A stretch of DNA of 64,000 nt from Actinomycetes bacterium. Its GTDB lineage: Bacteria > Actinomycetota > Acidimicrobiia > Acidimicrobiales > RAAP-2. Each line of letters opens with the position of its first letter. Positions within the stretch are counted from its first letter, which is position 1. Location: positions 1-64,000 of the forward strand of contig JAJXUK010000005.1 in assembly GCA_021782915.1 (NCBI GenBank), read 5' to 3'. The translations under genes were made by a program, and so were the position numbers. Positions 17,717 to 30,490 of the stretch are shown here, piece by piece. The notes under the pieces were generated by a model. The model had not been told where the DNA came from. It ran no database searches and saw nothing but the letters and a program-made list of their open reading frames with translations.

Positions 17717-18286
17717 CTAGCCCCGGAAGCCCTCGTAGAGGGGAACGACCTGCTCGGGCAAGTAGCGCTCCAGCTCGGCCTCTGCGATGGGGATCTCCCG
17801 GATGAAGGTGGACGACAGGTCCACGGGAACCATCGGGATCACGTAGCTGGCCCAGCCCGCGGGCGGGTGGGTCTCGCCACCCGGGCGCGGGACCACAGCC
17901 ACTGTCACCAGGCTCTTCAGCGTCTCAGCCTCGTGCCAGGTGTCGATCTGCTCGGTCAGGTCGGCGCCAATGATGAGATCGACCTCGTCGTACTCCTCGA
18001 GCAGCTCGCGCACCGTGTCGATCGTGTAGGACGGGCCCTCGCGACGGATCTCGCGGTCCGACACCGTGACCAGGGGCAGGTCGGCGAAGGCCACGCGGGC
18101 CATCTCCAGGCGCGCCGCGGCCGGCAGCACCGGGCCCGCGTCGCGCTTGTGGTAGGGGTCGCCGGCCACCGTCACCTCGATCGCGTCGAAGCGTCCGGTG
18201 GCCGCCGCGGCCCGCAGGGCGCTGACGTGACCCCGATGGGGCGGGTCAAAGGTGCCCCCGAAGAGGCCCAAGCGCCGGCGTGTCAT
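17717..18286 (-). CDS. nadD: Nicotinate-nucleotide adenylyltransferase
   Basis: Makes deamido-NAD from nicotinate mononucleotide and ATP. The 189-residue protein has the nucleotidyltransferase motif GGTFDPPHRGH at residues 8-18, VSDREIRREGPSYTIDT, and the C-terminal ISSTFIRE-like block (DLSSTFIRE). I chose ATG at 18286 because it gives the family N-terminus; the frame is open further upstream. Followed by a small membrane protein gene and rsfS, the usual nadD-rsfS pairing. Divergent from aroF across a 79-bp gap. Confidence 0.95.
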   Translation of the reverse strand: MTRRRLGLFGGTFDPPHRGHVSALRAAAATGRFDAIEVTVAGDPYHKRDAGPVLPAAARLEMARVAFADLPLVTVSDREIRREGPSYTIDTVRELLEEYDEVDLIIGADLTEQIDTWHEAETLKSLVTVAVVPRPGGETHPPAGWASYVIPMVPVDLSSTFIREIPIAEAELERYLPEQVVPLYEGFRG

Positions 18287-18329
18287 TACGGGAAGCCTAA
18301 CGGGCCCCATCCGCCGTGTCCGTTCGAGT

Positions 18330-18359
18330 TTGGCCAGGTCCGCTGGCACCTTCTACGCT
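18330..18359 (+). promoter_or_regulatory. Candidate promoter for a leaderless aroF transcript
   Basis: TTGGCC (-35-like, 18330-18335), an 18-bp spacer and TACGCT (-10-like, 18354-18359). The -10 ends 6 nt before the aroF ATG at 18366, so transcription should start on or next to the start codon. No ribosome-binding site is visible, consistent with a leaderless mRNA. Confidence 0.5.
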
Positions 18360-18365
18360 TGAGTG

Positions 18366-19742
18366 ATGGCGACTGACTCGCAGTGGACCCTGGACTCGTG
18401 GCGATCGCGCCCGATCGCCCAGAGCCCGACGTGGCCCGACGACGAGCACCTGGCCCGCGTCGAGCGCGAGCTGGCCACCAAGCCCCCCCTGGTCTTTGCC
18501 GGCGAGGCGCGTCGGCTCCAGGAGCACCTCGCCCAGGTCGCTGACGGACGGGCGTTCCTGCTGCAGGCGGGCGACTGCGCCGAGTCCTTCGACGAGGGCT
18601 CGGCGGACTCGATCCGCGACAAGCTCAAGGTCATCCTGCAGATGGCCGTGACGCTGACCTACGCGTCCGGGGTACCGGTCATCAAGGTGGGGCGCATCGC
18701 CGGCCAGTTCGCCAAGCCGCGCTCGGCGCCGATGGAGGTAATTGACGGGGTGAGCCTCGAGGCCTTCCGGGGCCACATCGTCAACTCCGAGGTCTTCAGC
18801 CCCGAGGCTCGCCGACCCGACCCCGAGCGACTGCTCACCGCGTACCACCAGAGCGTGGCCACGCTCAATCTCCTGCGGGCCTTCACCACGGGTGGCTTCG
18901 CGGCGCTCAGCCGGGTGCACGCCTGGAACCAGGAGTTCGTCTCCAACTCCACCGAGGGCAAGCGCTACGCGATGATCGCCGACGAGATCGAGCGCGCCCT
19001 GGCCTTCATGAAGGCCTGCGGCATCGATCTGCACGATGACGCCGCGCTGCAGGGCGTGGACTTCTACACCAGCCACGAAGCCCTCATCCTGCCCTACGAG
19101 CAGGCCCTGACCCGTCGTGACTCACTCAGCGGAGACTTCTACGACTGCTCTGCGCACATGCTCTGGATCGGGGACCGCACCCGCGAGCTCGACGGCGCGC
19201 ACGTGGAGTTCCTGCGCGGAGTCTCCAACCCGATCGGCGTCAAGGTCGGCCCCAAGATCACCCTCGACGATCTGCGACGTCTGAGCGACGTGCTCAACCC
19301 GCAGAACACGCCCGGGCGACTCACCCTCATCTCGCGCATGGGCCACACCCGGATCTCGGACACCCTGCCCCCCCTGGTCTCGGCACTGGCCGACGAGGGC
19401 CGGGCGGTCGTGTGGGCCTGTGATCCCATGCACGGCAACACCTTCATGGCCTCGGGCGGGCTCAAGACCCGTCACTTCGACGACATCATGAGCGAGGTCA
19501 GCCAGTTCTTCGCGGTGCACCAGGCGCTGGGCACGTGGCCCGGCGGCCTGCACATCGAGTTGACGGGCGGCGACGTGACCGAGTGCCTCGGCGGCGGCTC
19601 GCGCCTCGACGAGGGCGACCTCGACGTGAACTACACGACGATCTGCGACCCGCGCCTCAACGCGACCCAGAGCCTCGACCTCGCCTTCCACGTGGCCGAG
19701 TTCCTGCGCGACTACGACACCAGCGGCGCCACGTCGTTGTAG
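18366..19742 (+). CDS. aroF: 3-deoxy-7-phosphoheptulonate synthase, class II
   Basis: First enzyme of the shikimate pathway, condensing PEP and erythrose 4-phosphate. The 458-residue length and motifs fit the class II (plant/actinobacterial) type: WTLDSWR near the N-terminus, [62 protein letters not shown] and [16 protein letters not shown] at 18366 is preceded by GTG at 18363; the promoter spacing favours a leaderless start here. Its last 31 nt overlap the convergent phosphatase gene. The symbol varies by lineage (aroF/aroG). Confidence 0.95.
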   Translation: MATDSQWTLDSWRSRPIAQSPTWPDDEHLARVERELATKPPLVFAGEARRLQEHLAQVADGRAFLLQAGDCAESFDEGSADSIRDKLKVILQMAVTLTYASGVPVIKVGRIAGQFAKPRSAPMEVIDGVSLEAFRGHIVNSEVFSPEARRPDPERLLTAYHQSVATLNLLRAFTTGGFAALSRVHAWNQEFVSNSTEGKRYAMIADEIERALAFMKACGIDLHDDAALQGVDFYTSHEALILPYEQALTRRDSLSGDFYDCSAHMLWIGDRTRELDGAHVEFLRGVSNPIGVKVGPKITLDDLRRLSDVLNPQNTPGRLTLISRMGHTRISDTLPPLVSALADEGRAVVWACDPMHGNTFMASGGLKTRHFDDIMSEVSQFFAVHQALGTWPGGLHIELTGGDVTECLGGGSRLDEGDLDVNYTTICDPRLNATQSLDLAFHVAEFLRDYDTSGATSL

Positions 19743-20386
19743 CGCAACAGTCGACGCCGGGGCCCGTCGTACTCAATCTCGGTGACTGAGCAGTACTCGG
19801 TGCGCAGCCCGAGACGTGCCGCCGGAGGCTCGTGAATCACCGACTTCATGGCCTGCTCGATGACGCCGCCGTGCACGACGGCCACCACCAGCTCGCCGGG
19901 GTGACGCACGATGAGTGCGCCCAGGGCGCGCTCGACGCGCTCGTGAAAGCCCGCCCAGCTCTCGGCTCCCGGCGCGAAGGGCGACCCGGGGCGCTCGTCC
20001 GAGTTCAGCGCACCGTAGCGCACGGCGTACTCGGTCCAACTCAGCGCGTCCGCCACCCCGGGGTGCAGCTCGCACAGCCCACAGTCGGGCACCGCCTCGA
20101 GCGAGGGCAGGCCCGGTGCGAGCAGGGCCGCCGTCTGCACGGAGCGACCGAGGACGGACGTGTAGAGCGCGCTCGCCGCACCAAGCTCCCCAGTGCGCAC
20201 CAGGCGCTCGGCCAGCGCGCGAGCCTGGGCCCGACCCCGCGCGGTCAGCCCGCCGTCGCCGTGCGGGCCCCCGATCACGCCGTCAACGTTGCAGCGGGCC
20301 TCGCCGTGACGAATCAGCACCAGGCGAGTGCCTCGCGGGGCGACCCCGCGCGTGAAGTGTCCCGCGAGCACCTCGGGTGCCGTCAC
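19712..20386 (-). CDS. Histidine phosphatase (phosphoglycerate mutase-like) family protein
   Basis: Member of the branch-1 histidine phosphatase superfamily. The phospho-His motif [10 protein letters not shown] lies around residue 25. [17 protein letters not shown] follows. The second catalytic His is in [14 protein letters not shown] near the C-terminus. It is 224 residues from a GTG at 20386 that overlaps the stop of the VWA gene (GTGA). A related phosphatase gene lies near nadD-rsfS in mycobacteria (GpgP), but the substrate here cannot be read from sequence. Last gene of the obgE-proB-proA-MoxR-VWA run. Confidence 0.85.
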   Translation of the reverse strand: MTAPEVLAGHFTRGVAPRGTRLVLIRHGEARCNVDGVIGGPHGDGGLTARGRAQARALAERLVRTGELGAASALYTSVLGRSVQTAALLAPGLPSLEAVPDCGLCELHPGVADALSWTEYAVRYGALNSDERPGSPFAPGAESWAGFHERVERALGALIVRHPGELVVAVVHGGVIEQAMKSVIHEPPAARLGLRTEYCSVTEIEYDGPRRRLLRYNDVAPLVS

Positions 20387-21792
20387 GCGAGCTGGCCCAC
20401 GAAGAACTCGAGCTGGCGCAGCGTACGGCACTCGACCACGGCCTCACAGTGCGGCGCGTACTGGGCGATGATCGAGTCCCCACTGTTCCAGTAGGCGGCG
20501 GGCTCTGGATTGAGCCAGTAGACGGCCTTGGCCCGGTGATGCAGGTCAGCCAGGACTTCGGGGTGAGCCTGGTGGTAGTTGTTGCGCGCGTCACCGAGCA
20601 CGAGCACCGTGGTGCGCCGTGTGACGTCTCGGGCGTAGAGGTCGTGAAAGACGCTCAGGGCCCGTCCGTAGTCCGAGTGCCCATCGAAGGCAATGACGTC
20701 GGCCTCGGCGTTGATGCGCGCCACCGCCTCCGCCGGGTCGTCGCAGGCCTCGAACAGGCTGGTCACCTCGTCGATGCCATCGACGAAGACGAAGCTGCGC
20801 ACCTTGGAGAACTGCGAGCTGATCGCGTGCACCAGGTGCAGCGTGAAGCGCGCGAAGGACGCCACGGAACCCGACACGTCCGCGATGACAACGATCTCGG
20901 GCTTGTTCGGTCGCGGCGGCTTGAAGCGCAGGTCGATCGGCACGCCCCCGGTGGACAGGCTGCGGCGCACCGTGTGGCGCAGGTCCACGGGCCCCCGCCG
21001 GCGGCGGCGGCGACGGCGAGCGAGGCGCACCGCGAGCTTGCGACTCAGCGGGCGCAGGGCGCGCTCGAGCTGAGCCATCTCGTCACGGTTCGCGTGCATG
21101 ACGTCGATGTCCTCGGGCAGGGGCTTGCGCACCGAGCGGGCCAGGGCCTGAGATCCGCGGTCCTCGACCAGGCGTTCGCGGATCTCGCGCTCCACCTCGG
21201 CCTTGAGGCGCTCGATGCGTTCGGCCGCCTCGTCGTGCGCCAGGCGCCCCGCCAGGCCCGCCTCGTCTGAGGCCCCGAGGCGGCGCTCGAGCTCCTCGAG
21301 CTCGAGGTTGCGCAACGTGCGATACAGGTAGTACGTGCCGCCGACGGGTCGACCCGGCTCCATGCCCGCGTAGCGAGTCACGGCTTCAGCCGCCCCGCGA
21401 CGCAGGGCGTCGCCGTCGCCGTCGCGCAACGCCCGAAACAGCAGTTCGGCGAGCTCCTCGGCTGACATCGTGCTCGAGGCCCCACCCCGGCCCCGACGCG
21501 GTCCCGGCCCGCTGGCCCCGGGCGCGTGCGGCGCCTCGCTCTCCATCTCGTCCAGCGCATCCTCGGCGGCCCCGACGCTGCGCAGCGAGAAGAAGACGTC
21601 GAAGGCCGTATGGAACACGGGCAGATGGGCCCCGTCCTTGACGAGGGTGGCGGCCAGAGCACCGCGCACCTGAGCCCGGTTGGCCAGGTCGATCGCCTGG
21701 ATCGCCCGGGCGGCGTCCATGTGCTCACTCATCGAGACGGGGATACCCGCGGCGCGCAGTTCGGCGATGAACTCGCCGAGCAGGTCAAGCAA
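20383..21792 (-). CDS. CoxE-like VWA-domain protein
   Basis: 469 residues. The N-terminal half is helical and charged, with a low-complexity Gly/Arg patch near residue 95. An Arg-rich stretch of about ten residues follows before the VWA domain. The VWA domain begins near residue 290 with the MIDAS motif DVSGS (VVIADVSGSVASF) and ends with AVYWLNPEPAAYW and [12 protein letters not shown], as in the CoxE family. CoxE and a MoxR-type ATPase (CoxD) form cofactor-insertion or remodelling pairs. No cox structural genes lie nearby. TTG start inside the end of the MoxR gene (8-nt overlap); GTGA junction with the phosphatase. Confidence 0.88.
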   Translation of the reverse strand: MLDLLGEFIAELRAAGIPVSMSEHMDAARAIQAIDLANRAQVRGALAATLVKDGAHLPVFHTAFDVFFSLRSVGAAEDALDEMESEAPHAPGASGPGPRRGRGGASSTMSAEELAELLFRALRDGDGDALRRGAAEAVTRYAGMEPGRPVGGTYYLYRTLRNLELEELERRLGASDEAGLAGRLAHDEAAERIERLKAEVEREIRERLVEDRGSQALARSVRKPLPEDIDVMHANRDEMAQLERALRPLSRKLAVRLARRRRRRRRGPVDLRHTVRRSLSTGGVPIDLRFKPPRPNKPEIVVIADVSGSVASFARFTLHLVHAISSQFSKVRSFVFVDGIDEVTSLFEACDDPAEAVARINAEADVIAFDGHSDYGRALSVFHDLYARDVTRRTTVLVLGDARNNYHQAHPEVLADLHHRAKAVYWLNPEPAAYWNSGDSIIAQYAPHCEAVVECRTLRQLEFFVGQLA

Positions 21793-22729
21793 CGGTCCGG
21801 CCGCGGCCGAGGAGCTCCTTGGTCGCCCGCTCGATGTCCGTCTGGTACTTCAGCAGGATGTGCAGCGTGGCCGCGGCGTCCTCGTCACCGATCTCCTCGC
21901 GCCCGAGCAGCACCAGCGTGCGCGCCCAGTCCAGAGTCTCGGAGACCGAGGGCGCCTTCTTCAGGTCCAGGCCGCGCAGTGAGCGCACCACGCGCGCGAT
22001 CTGCTCGGCCAGCGTGCTGGAGATGCCCGGCACGCGCTCGAGGATGATGTCACGCTCGCGCTGCACGTCCGGGTAGCCGATGTACAGGTACAGGCAACGC
22101 CGCTTGAGCGCCTCAGAGAGCTCGCGGGTGTTGTTCGAGGTCAGGAAGACCAACGGGATCTGGTGGGCGCGCACCGTGCCCAGCTCAGGAATCGACACCT
22201 GGTACTCCGAGAGCACCTCGAGCAGCAGGGCCTCGGTCTCCAGCTCGACCCGATCGACCTCGTCGATGAGTAGCACCACCGGCTCAGTGGCCGAGATCGC
22301 CTCGAGCAACGGGCGGCGCAGGAGGAACTCCTCGGCGAAGATGTCCTCCTCGAGGTGCCGCCACTCCTCGCCGGCGCTCTCGGAGCGCCCCGCCTGGATG
22401 CGCAGCAGCTGCTTGCGGTAGTTCCACTCGTAGAGCGCCTTGGACTCGTCCAGACCCTCGTAGCACTGCAGGCGGATCAGGCGCGCGCCGGTTGCGTCGG
22501 CCACCGCCTGGGCCAGGGCTGTCTTGCCGGTGCCGGCCGGACCCTCCACGAGCACGGGCTTGGCCAGTCGGTCCGCCAGGAACGTCACCGAGGCGATCGC
22601 GTCATCGCTCAGATAGCTCTTGGCGGCCAGGCGATCCTTGACCTCGTCGGGCGAGGCGAAGTGCACCGGGGGCACGTGGACCAGGCCGAGGCGCCGAGCC
22701 AGTTCTTCGCGCGGATCCAGCGACGTCAT
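21785..22729 (-). CDS. MoxR-family AAA+ ATPase
   Basis: 314-residue AAA+ chaperone-like ATPase. Walker A VEGPAGTGKT lies around residue 60, Walker B LLIDEVDR around 158, and sensor 1 in FLTSNNTRELS. MoxR ATPases work with VWA proteins to remodel or activate protein complexes; the adjacent VWA gene fits this. ATG at 22729 overlaps the proA stop (ATGA). The target complex is unknown from sequence. Confidence 0.92.
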   Translation of the reverse strand: MTSLDPREELARRLGLVHVPPVHFASPDEVKDRLAAKSYLSDDAIASVTFLADRLAKPVLVEGPAGTGKTALAQAVADATGARLIRLQCYEGLDESKALYEWNYRKQLLRIQAGRSESAGEEWRHLEEDIFAEEFLLRRPLLEAISATEPVVLLIDEVDRVELETEALLLEVLSEYQVSIPELGTVRAHQIPLVFLTSNNTRELSEALKRRCLYLYIGYPDVQRERDIILERVPGISSTLAEQIARVVRSLRGLDLKKAPSVSETLDWARTLVLLGREEIGDEDAAATLHILLKYQTDIERATKELLGRGRTVA

Positions 22730-23958
22730 CGCACCTGCCCCGTACCACGCACGACCCACTTCAGACAGGTCAGTTCGCGCAGGCCCATCGGCCCACGCGC
22801 GTGCAGCTTCTGGGTGGAGATGCCCACCTCGCCACCCAGTCCGAGCTCACCGCCATCGATGAAGCGCGTGGAGGCGTTGACCAGCACGGCCGCCGCGTCC
22901 ACCCGGCGCACCCACTCCTCAGCGTGCGCCGCGTCGTTCGTGACGATCGCCTCAGAGTGTCCCGTGCCGAAGCGGGCGACGTGTGCGATGGCCTCGTCGA
23001 GTGAGCCCACCACCCTGACGGCCATCACCAGGTCCAAGAACTCGCGGGCGAAGTCGTCCTCGCTCGCCGGGCGCGCGTCGATCAGTGCGCGGGTGGCGTC
23101 GTCGCCGCGCAGCTCGACCTGTGGCATCATCGCGGCGACCACCGGTAGGAAGTCCGGGGCCACGCGCTCGTGCACCAGGAGTGTCTCCGCGGCGTTGCAC
23201 ACGCCCGGGCGCGACGTCTTGGCGTTCACGACGATGCGCGCGGCCTTGTCGAGGTCGGCCGCGTCGTCCACGTACACGTGGCAGTTGCCGTCTCCGTCGA
23301 GCACGTACGGCACGCGCGCGTGCTCGCGCATGGCGGCGATCAGGCTCGGCCCACCGCGCGGAATCAGACAGTCCAGCACATCGTCGAGCTGCATGAAGGC
23401 CACCGCGGCCTCGTGGCTGACGTCCTCGACCAGGCTCACGGCATCCTCCGGGAGCCCGTTGTCGCTCAGGGCCCTTCGCCACAGCGCCACGATCGCCCGA
23501 TTCGTGCTCAGTGCCGAGGACGAGCCGCGCAGGAAGGCCGCGTTGCCGCTGCGCACGCACAGCCCGGCCACGTCACTCGTGACGTTGGGGCGGTTCTCGT
23601 AGACCACGCCGATCACGCCCAGGGGCACGCGCACCCGGGACACGTCGAGCCCGTTCGGGCGCACGTCGTGATCGAGCACCTCATACAGCGGGTCGGGGGC
23701 CGCGGCCACCTCGCGCAGCGCGTCGGCCATGGCGCCGATGCGGGCCTCGGTGAGTGCGAGCCGGTCACGCCCGGCTCCACCCTCGGCGTACGCGGACACC
23801 TCAACGGCGTTGACCCTGAGCAGCTCGGCCCGGTGCGTCTGGAGTGCCTCGGCCACCGCCCCGAGCACGGCGCGTCGCTGAGCGTCCGGCGCCGTGGCCA
23901 GCGCCGACGCGGCGGCGCGCACGCGAAGGCCCTGGGCGTGCAGTTCGCTCGACGTCAT
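22726..23958 (-). CDS. proA: Gamma-glutamyl phosphate reductase
   Basis: Second step of proline synthesis, reducing gamma-glutamyl phosphate to the semialdehyde with NADPH. The 410-residue protein carries VPLGVIGVVYENRPNVT, the catalytic Cys in SRPGVCNAAETLLVH, and ELGLGGEVGISTQKLHARGPMGL near the end, all typical of ProA. I chose ATG at 23958 (MTSSELHAQGLR); an in-frame ATG at 24006 is possible and would overlap proB. The stop overlaps the MoxR start. Confidence 0.96.
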   Translation of the reverse strand: MTSSELHAQGLRVRAAASALATAPDAQRRAVLGAVAEALQTHRAELLRVNAVEVSAYAEGGAGRDRLALTEARIGAMADALREVAAAPDPLYEVLDHDVRPNGLDVSRVRVPLGVIGVVYENRPNVTSDVAGLCVRSGNAAFLRGSSSALSTNRAIVALWRRALSDNGLPEDAVSLVEDVSHEAAVAFMQLDDVLDCLIPRGGPSLIAAMREHARVPYVLDGDGNCHVYVDDAADLDKAARIVVNAKTSRPGVCNAAETLLVHERVAPDFLPVVAAMMPQVELRGDDATRALIDARPASEDDFAREFLDLVMAVRVVGSLDEAIAHVARFGTGHSEAIVTNDAAHAEEWVRRVDAAAVLVNASTRFIDGGELGLGGEVGISTQKLHARGPMGLRELTCLKWVVRGTGQVR

Positions 23959-23977
23959 CACTTCAGCGTAATGGCGC

Positions 23978-27787
<3,810 letters not shown>

Positions 27788-27874
27788 CGCACCATCGTAG
27801 AGAGCCGCCGCGGGGGCCCCGGAACGTCCCCGGGCCAGGCAGGAGCCGCAGATTCTCAGGCCCGTGTCTGAGAT

Positions 27875-27891
27875 TTGGCCAAAAATGCCAA
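27875..27891. promoter_or_regulatory. Inverted repeat upstream of the HU gene
   Basis: TTGGC, seven bases, GCCAA: a perfect 5-bp dyad in an unusually AT-rich patch (27873-27897) of the aminotransferase/HU divergent gap. It lies about 85 bp before the HU start. It could be a repressor or nucleoid-protein site for either gene. Confidence 0.35.
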
Positions 27892-27975
27892 TATTTGGGG
27901 CCTCCAGCGATAAAGATAGAGCCGGTGTCCGGAAAACTCCCGGGCCGTAACTGACCAAGAGTAAGGAGTCGACCG

Positions 27976-28251
27976 GTGAACAAGGCCGAGTTGGTAGATG
28001 CGATCGTCGCCGAGAGTGGCGCGACCAAGAACACGGTGGCCGAGGTCCTGAAGGCGTTCGAGGACGTTGTGGTATCCAACGTTTCCAAGGGCGAGAAGAT
28101 CGTCCTGTCGGGCTTTCTGTCCTTCGAGCGCGTCGAGCGCAAGGCCCGCACCGCCCGCAACCCCCAGACTGGTGAGGCGATTCAGGTGAAGGCCTCGCGC
28201 GCGCCGAAGGTCTCGGTGGGCTCGACCTTCAAGAAGGCCGTCAAGGGCTAG
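27976..28251 (+). CDS. hup: HU-family nucleoid DNA-binding protein
   Basis: 91-residue histone-like protein. N-terminal MNKAELVDAIV, central VLSGFLSFERVERKART, the arm motif ARNPQTGEAIQV, and the C-terminal PKVSVGSTFKKAVKG are all typical of HU. It lacks the long Lys/Ala tail of mycobacterial HupB. GTG start at 27976 with AAGGAG 7 nt upstream. A strong bidirectional terminator follows immediately. Confidence 0.97.
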   Translation: MNKAELVDAIVAESGATKNTVAEVLKAFEDVVVSNVSKGEKIVLSGFLSFERVERKARTARNPQTGEAIQVKASRAPKVSVGSTFKKAVKG

Positions 28252-28258
28252 GCCAACG

Positions 28259-28292
28259 AAAAAGCCCCCGGGCCGCGGCCCGGGGGCTTTTT
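28259..28292. terminator. Bidirectional intrinsic terminator between HU and rpmA
   Basis: A perfect palindrome: AGCCCCCGGGCC pairs with GGCCCGGGGGCT. It is flanked by A residues on the left and a run of five T residues on the right. It can end transcription of HU (plus strand) and of rplU-rpmA (minus strand). Confidence 0.9.
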
Positions 28293-28309
28293 GACGTTGT
28301 GGGCGACGA

Positions 28310-28561
28310 TCAGTCCGTCAGGACGTCTACGCGCCGGCGACCAGCCCTGAAGCCGAACTTCACTGTGCCCTCGGTGAGCGAGAACAGGGTGTCGTCCTTG
28401 CCGATGCCCACGTTGTGGCCCGGGTGAAAGCGCGTGCCGCGCTGGCGAACGATGATGCTGCCCGGCTGCACGGCGGTGCCGTCGAACACCTTGACGCCCA
28501 GTCGCTGTGCGGCGGAGTCGCGGCCGTTGCGGGTGGAACCGCCGCCCTTGGTCTTGGACAT
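28310..28561 (-). CDS. rpmA: 50S ribosomal protein L27
   Basis: 83 residues. Family hallmarks: [19 protein letters not shown] near the N-terminus, [15 protein letters not shown] and [12 protein letters not shown]. The N-terminus starts SKTKGGGS, so no cleavable Firmicutes-type leader is present. ATG at 28561, 8 nt after rplU. The two genes usually form one operon. Confidence 0.98.
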   Translation of the reverse strand: MSKTKGGGSTRNGRDSAAQRLGVKVFDGTAVQPGSIIVRQRGTRFHPGHNVGIGKDDTLFSLTEGTVKFGFRAGRRRVDVLTD

Positions 28562-28569
28562 GCACTCCC

Positions 28570-28881
28570 CTATCCCTTGGGCGAGATCGACGTGATCTCG
28601 ACGGTCGAGTACTTCTGGCGGTGACCCCAGCGCTTGCGCTGATTGGCCTTGGCCTTGTAGGTCAGTCCGCGAATCTTGGGGCCCTTCTCGTCCCCGACGA
28701 TCGTGGCGCTGACCACGGCGCCCTGCAGGGCCGGCCCGGCCACGACCTCGTCGCCGTCAACCAGCAGGACGGGCGTGAATGTGATTGCTGTGCCCACCGC
28801 CTCAGAACGCAGATCCACCCGGACCACCTGGCCCTCGGTGACGCGCTCCTGGGATGTGCCTACTCGGATGACGGCGTACAT
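28570..28881 (-). CDS. rplU: 50S ribosomal protein L21
   Basis: 103 residues from ATG at 28881 ([14 protein letters not shown]); a GTG two codons earlier is possible. Contains DGDEVVAG and the C-terminal signature [14 protein letters not shown]. First gene of rplU-rpmA, downstream of the RNase E/G gene on the same strand. Confidence 0.97.
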   Translation of the reverse strand: MYAVIRVGTSQERVTEGQVVRVDLRSEAVGTAITFTPVLLVDGDEVVAGPALQGAVVSATIVGDEKGPKIRGLTYKAKANQRKRWGHRQKYSTVEITSISPKG

Positions 28882-28915
28882 AGGCACACCATGCTAGCAG
28901 ACGGGTCGCGCGCGC

Positions 28916-30490
28916 CTACAACCCGGTGGCGATCAGAAAGCCGCGCCCGTCACAGACCGTGCACACGGTGGACACCGATTCCAGGAGCCCCTCGTTCACG
29001 CGCTTACGCGTCATTTCGACCAGGCCCAGCTCGGAGATGTCAAAGACTTGCGTGCGCGTCTTGTCCCGGCTCAGGGCCTGACGCAGCGCCGAGGCCACGG
29101 CGTCTCGGTTGGACTTGGACTCCATGTCGATGAAGTCGATCACGATGATCCCACCGATGTCGCGCAGACGCAGCTGACGGGCCACCTCTTCGGCCGCCTC
29201 GAGGTTGTTGCGAAAGACCGTCTCCTCAAGATTGGTGGTGCCCACGTTCTTGCCGGTGTTGACGTCCACGACCGTGAGCGCCTCGGTCCGCTCGATGATG
29301 AGCGAGCCGCCCGAGGGCAAGAAGACCTTACGGTCCAGGGCCCGGTGCAGCTGCTCGTGCACAAAGTAGCGCTCGAAGAGGGGCAGGTCCTGGGTCTCGG
29401 GGTCGTAGTACTCGATGCGATCAGCCAGCTCGGGGTTCACCGCCAGGACGTAGTCGCGAACCTTCTCGTACAGGTCCCGGTCGTCGATGACGACGGCGCG
29501 GTAGTCCTCGTTGAACTCCTCGCGCAGCACGCGCACCGACAGGTCCAGATCCCGGTAGATGAGCCGCGGCTGGTTCGAGCGCGCCACTTCGGCCTCGATG
29601 GCGGCCCACTTCTCGGCCAGGGACGCGACGTCTCGCGCCAGGTCCTCGGCCGCCACGCCCTCGGCCGCGGTGCGGATGATGATGCCGTGGTTGGGTGGCT
29701 TGACGTCATCGATGATCTTGCGCAGACGTCGGCGCTCTCCGTCGGGCAGACGCTTAGAAATGCCGATCGTCGAGGAGTTCGGCACCAGCACGGCGAATCG
29801 TCCGGGCAGAGAGACCTCTTGGGTGAGCCGGGCCCCCTTGGCACCGATGGCGTTCTTGGTCACCTGGCAGATGATCGTCTGTCCAGCGCGAATCATCTCC
29901 TCAATGCGCCGCGCGCTTGGTGCGGGCCCGTCGACGTCCTCGGCGTCAAAGGCGACGTCGCCGCGATAGAGAACGGCGTTCTTGGGGATACCGATGTCCA
30001 CGAAGGCCAGTTCCATGCCCGGCAGCACGTTCTGGATGCGCCCGACGTAGATGTTGCCGTCAATCTGGTTGGTCTCGTCGGCGGCCTTGGCCACGACGTA
30101 CTCGACCATGGAACGACCCTCCAGGGTCGCGATGTGGGTGGCCTGGGCCGTGGCGTGCACGCACATCAGGTAGCGGCCCTGGGCCCGGCTGCGACGCTCG
30201 CCACCGCGACCACGACGACGCGAGCGTGAGCGTGAGCCCGGCGCCTCCGCGGGCACGGGCGCGGAGGCCTCGACCGGGGCCTCGCTCGCACGTCCCGCCG
30301 TGCGGGCCTGTCCCCCGCGGCCGCGACCGCCGCGCCGGCGCCTCGCGGGGGTGCCCTTCGACGTGCCCGACGCACCGGCCGGAACCGGTGCGGGCCGGGT
30401 GTCGCCGATCTGAGGTGCGGGTCGGGTGTCGCCGATCTGGGGCTTAGCCGGTGATGGGGACGAGTTCGGTGAGGTAATTTCGTCGGTCAC
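28916..30490 (-). CDS. rne: Ribonuclease E/G family endoribonuclease
   Basis: Endoribonuclease for mRNA decay and rRNA processing. About 105 N-terminal residues are disordered and rich in Arg, Gly, Pro and Ala; they include a perfect tandem PQIGDTRPA. Then comes the S1 region (NIYVGRIQNVLPGMELAFVDIG), an RNase H-like part, and the catalytic domain. The metal-binding Asp residues are in VVDVNTGKN and VIDFIDME. A zinc-link-like C-x-x-C is in STVCTVCDGRG near the C-terminus. At 524 residues it is closer to RNase G than to the large actinobacterial RNase E. GTG at 30490 with AAGGAG upstream. Position before rplU-rpmA is conserved. Confidence 0.93.
   Translation of the reverse strand: MTDEITSPNSSPSPAKPQIGDTRPAPQIGDTRPAPVPAGASGTSKGTPARRRRGGRGRGGQARTAGRASEAPVEASAPVPAEAPGSRSRSRRRGRGGERRSRAQGRYLMCVHATAQATHIATLEGRSMVEYVVAKAADETNQIDGNIYVGRIQNVLPGMELAFVDIGIPKNAVLYRGDVAFDAEDVDGPAPSARRIEEMIRAGQTIICQVTKNAIGAKGARLTQEVSLPGRFAVLVPNSSTIGISKRLPDGERRRLRKIIDDVKPPNHGIIIRTAAEGVAAEDLARDVASLAEKWAAIEAEVARSNQPRLIYRDLDLSVRVLREEFNEDYRAVVIDDRDLYEKVRDYVLAVNPELADRIEYYDPETQDLPLFERYFVHEQLHRALDRKVFLPSGGSLIIERTEALTVVDVNTGKNVGTTNLEETVFRNNLEAAEEVARQLRLRDIGGIIVIDFIDMESKSNRDAVASALRQALSRDKTRTQVFDISELGLVEMTRKRVNEGLLESVSTVCTVCDGRGFLIATGL
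30388..30441. repeat. 27-bp tandem duplication in the rne 5' region
   Basis: Two adjacent 27-bp copies (30388-30414 and 30415-30441) with two mismatches. They encode nine identical residues twice (PQIGDTRPA) in the disordered N-terminus of RNase E/G. A recent in-frame duplication is the simplest reading. Confidence 0.85.
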
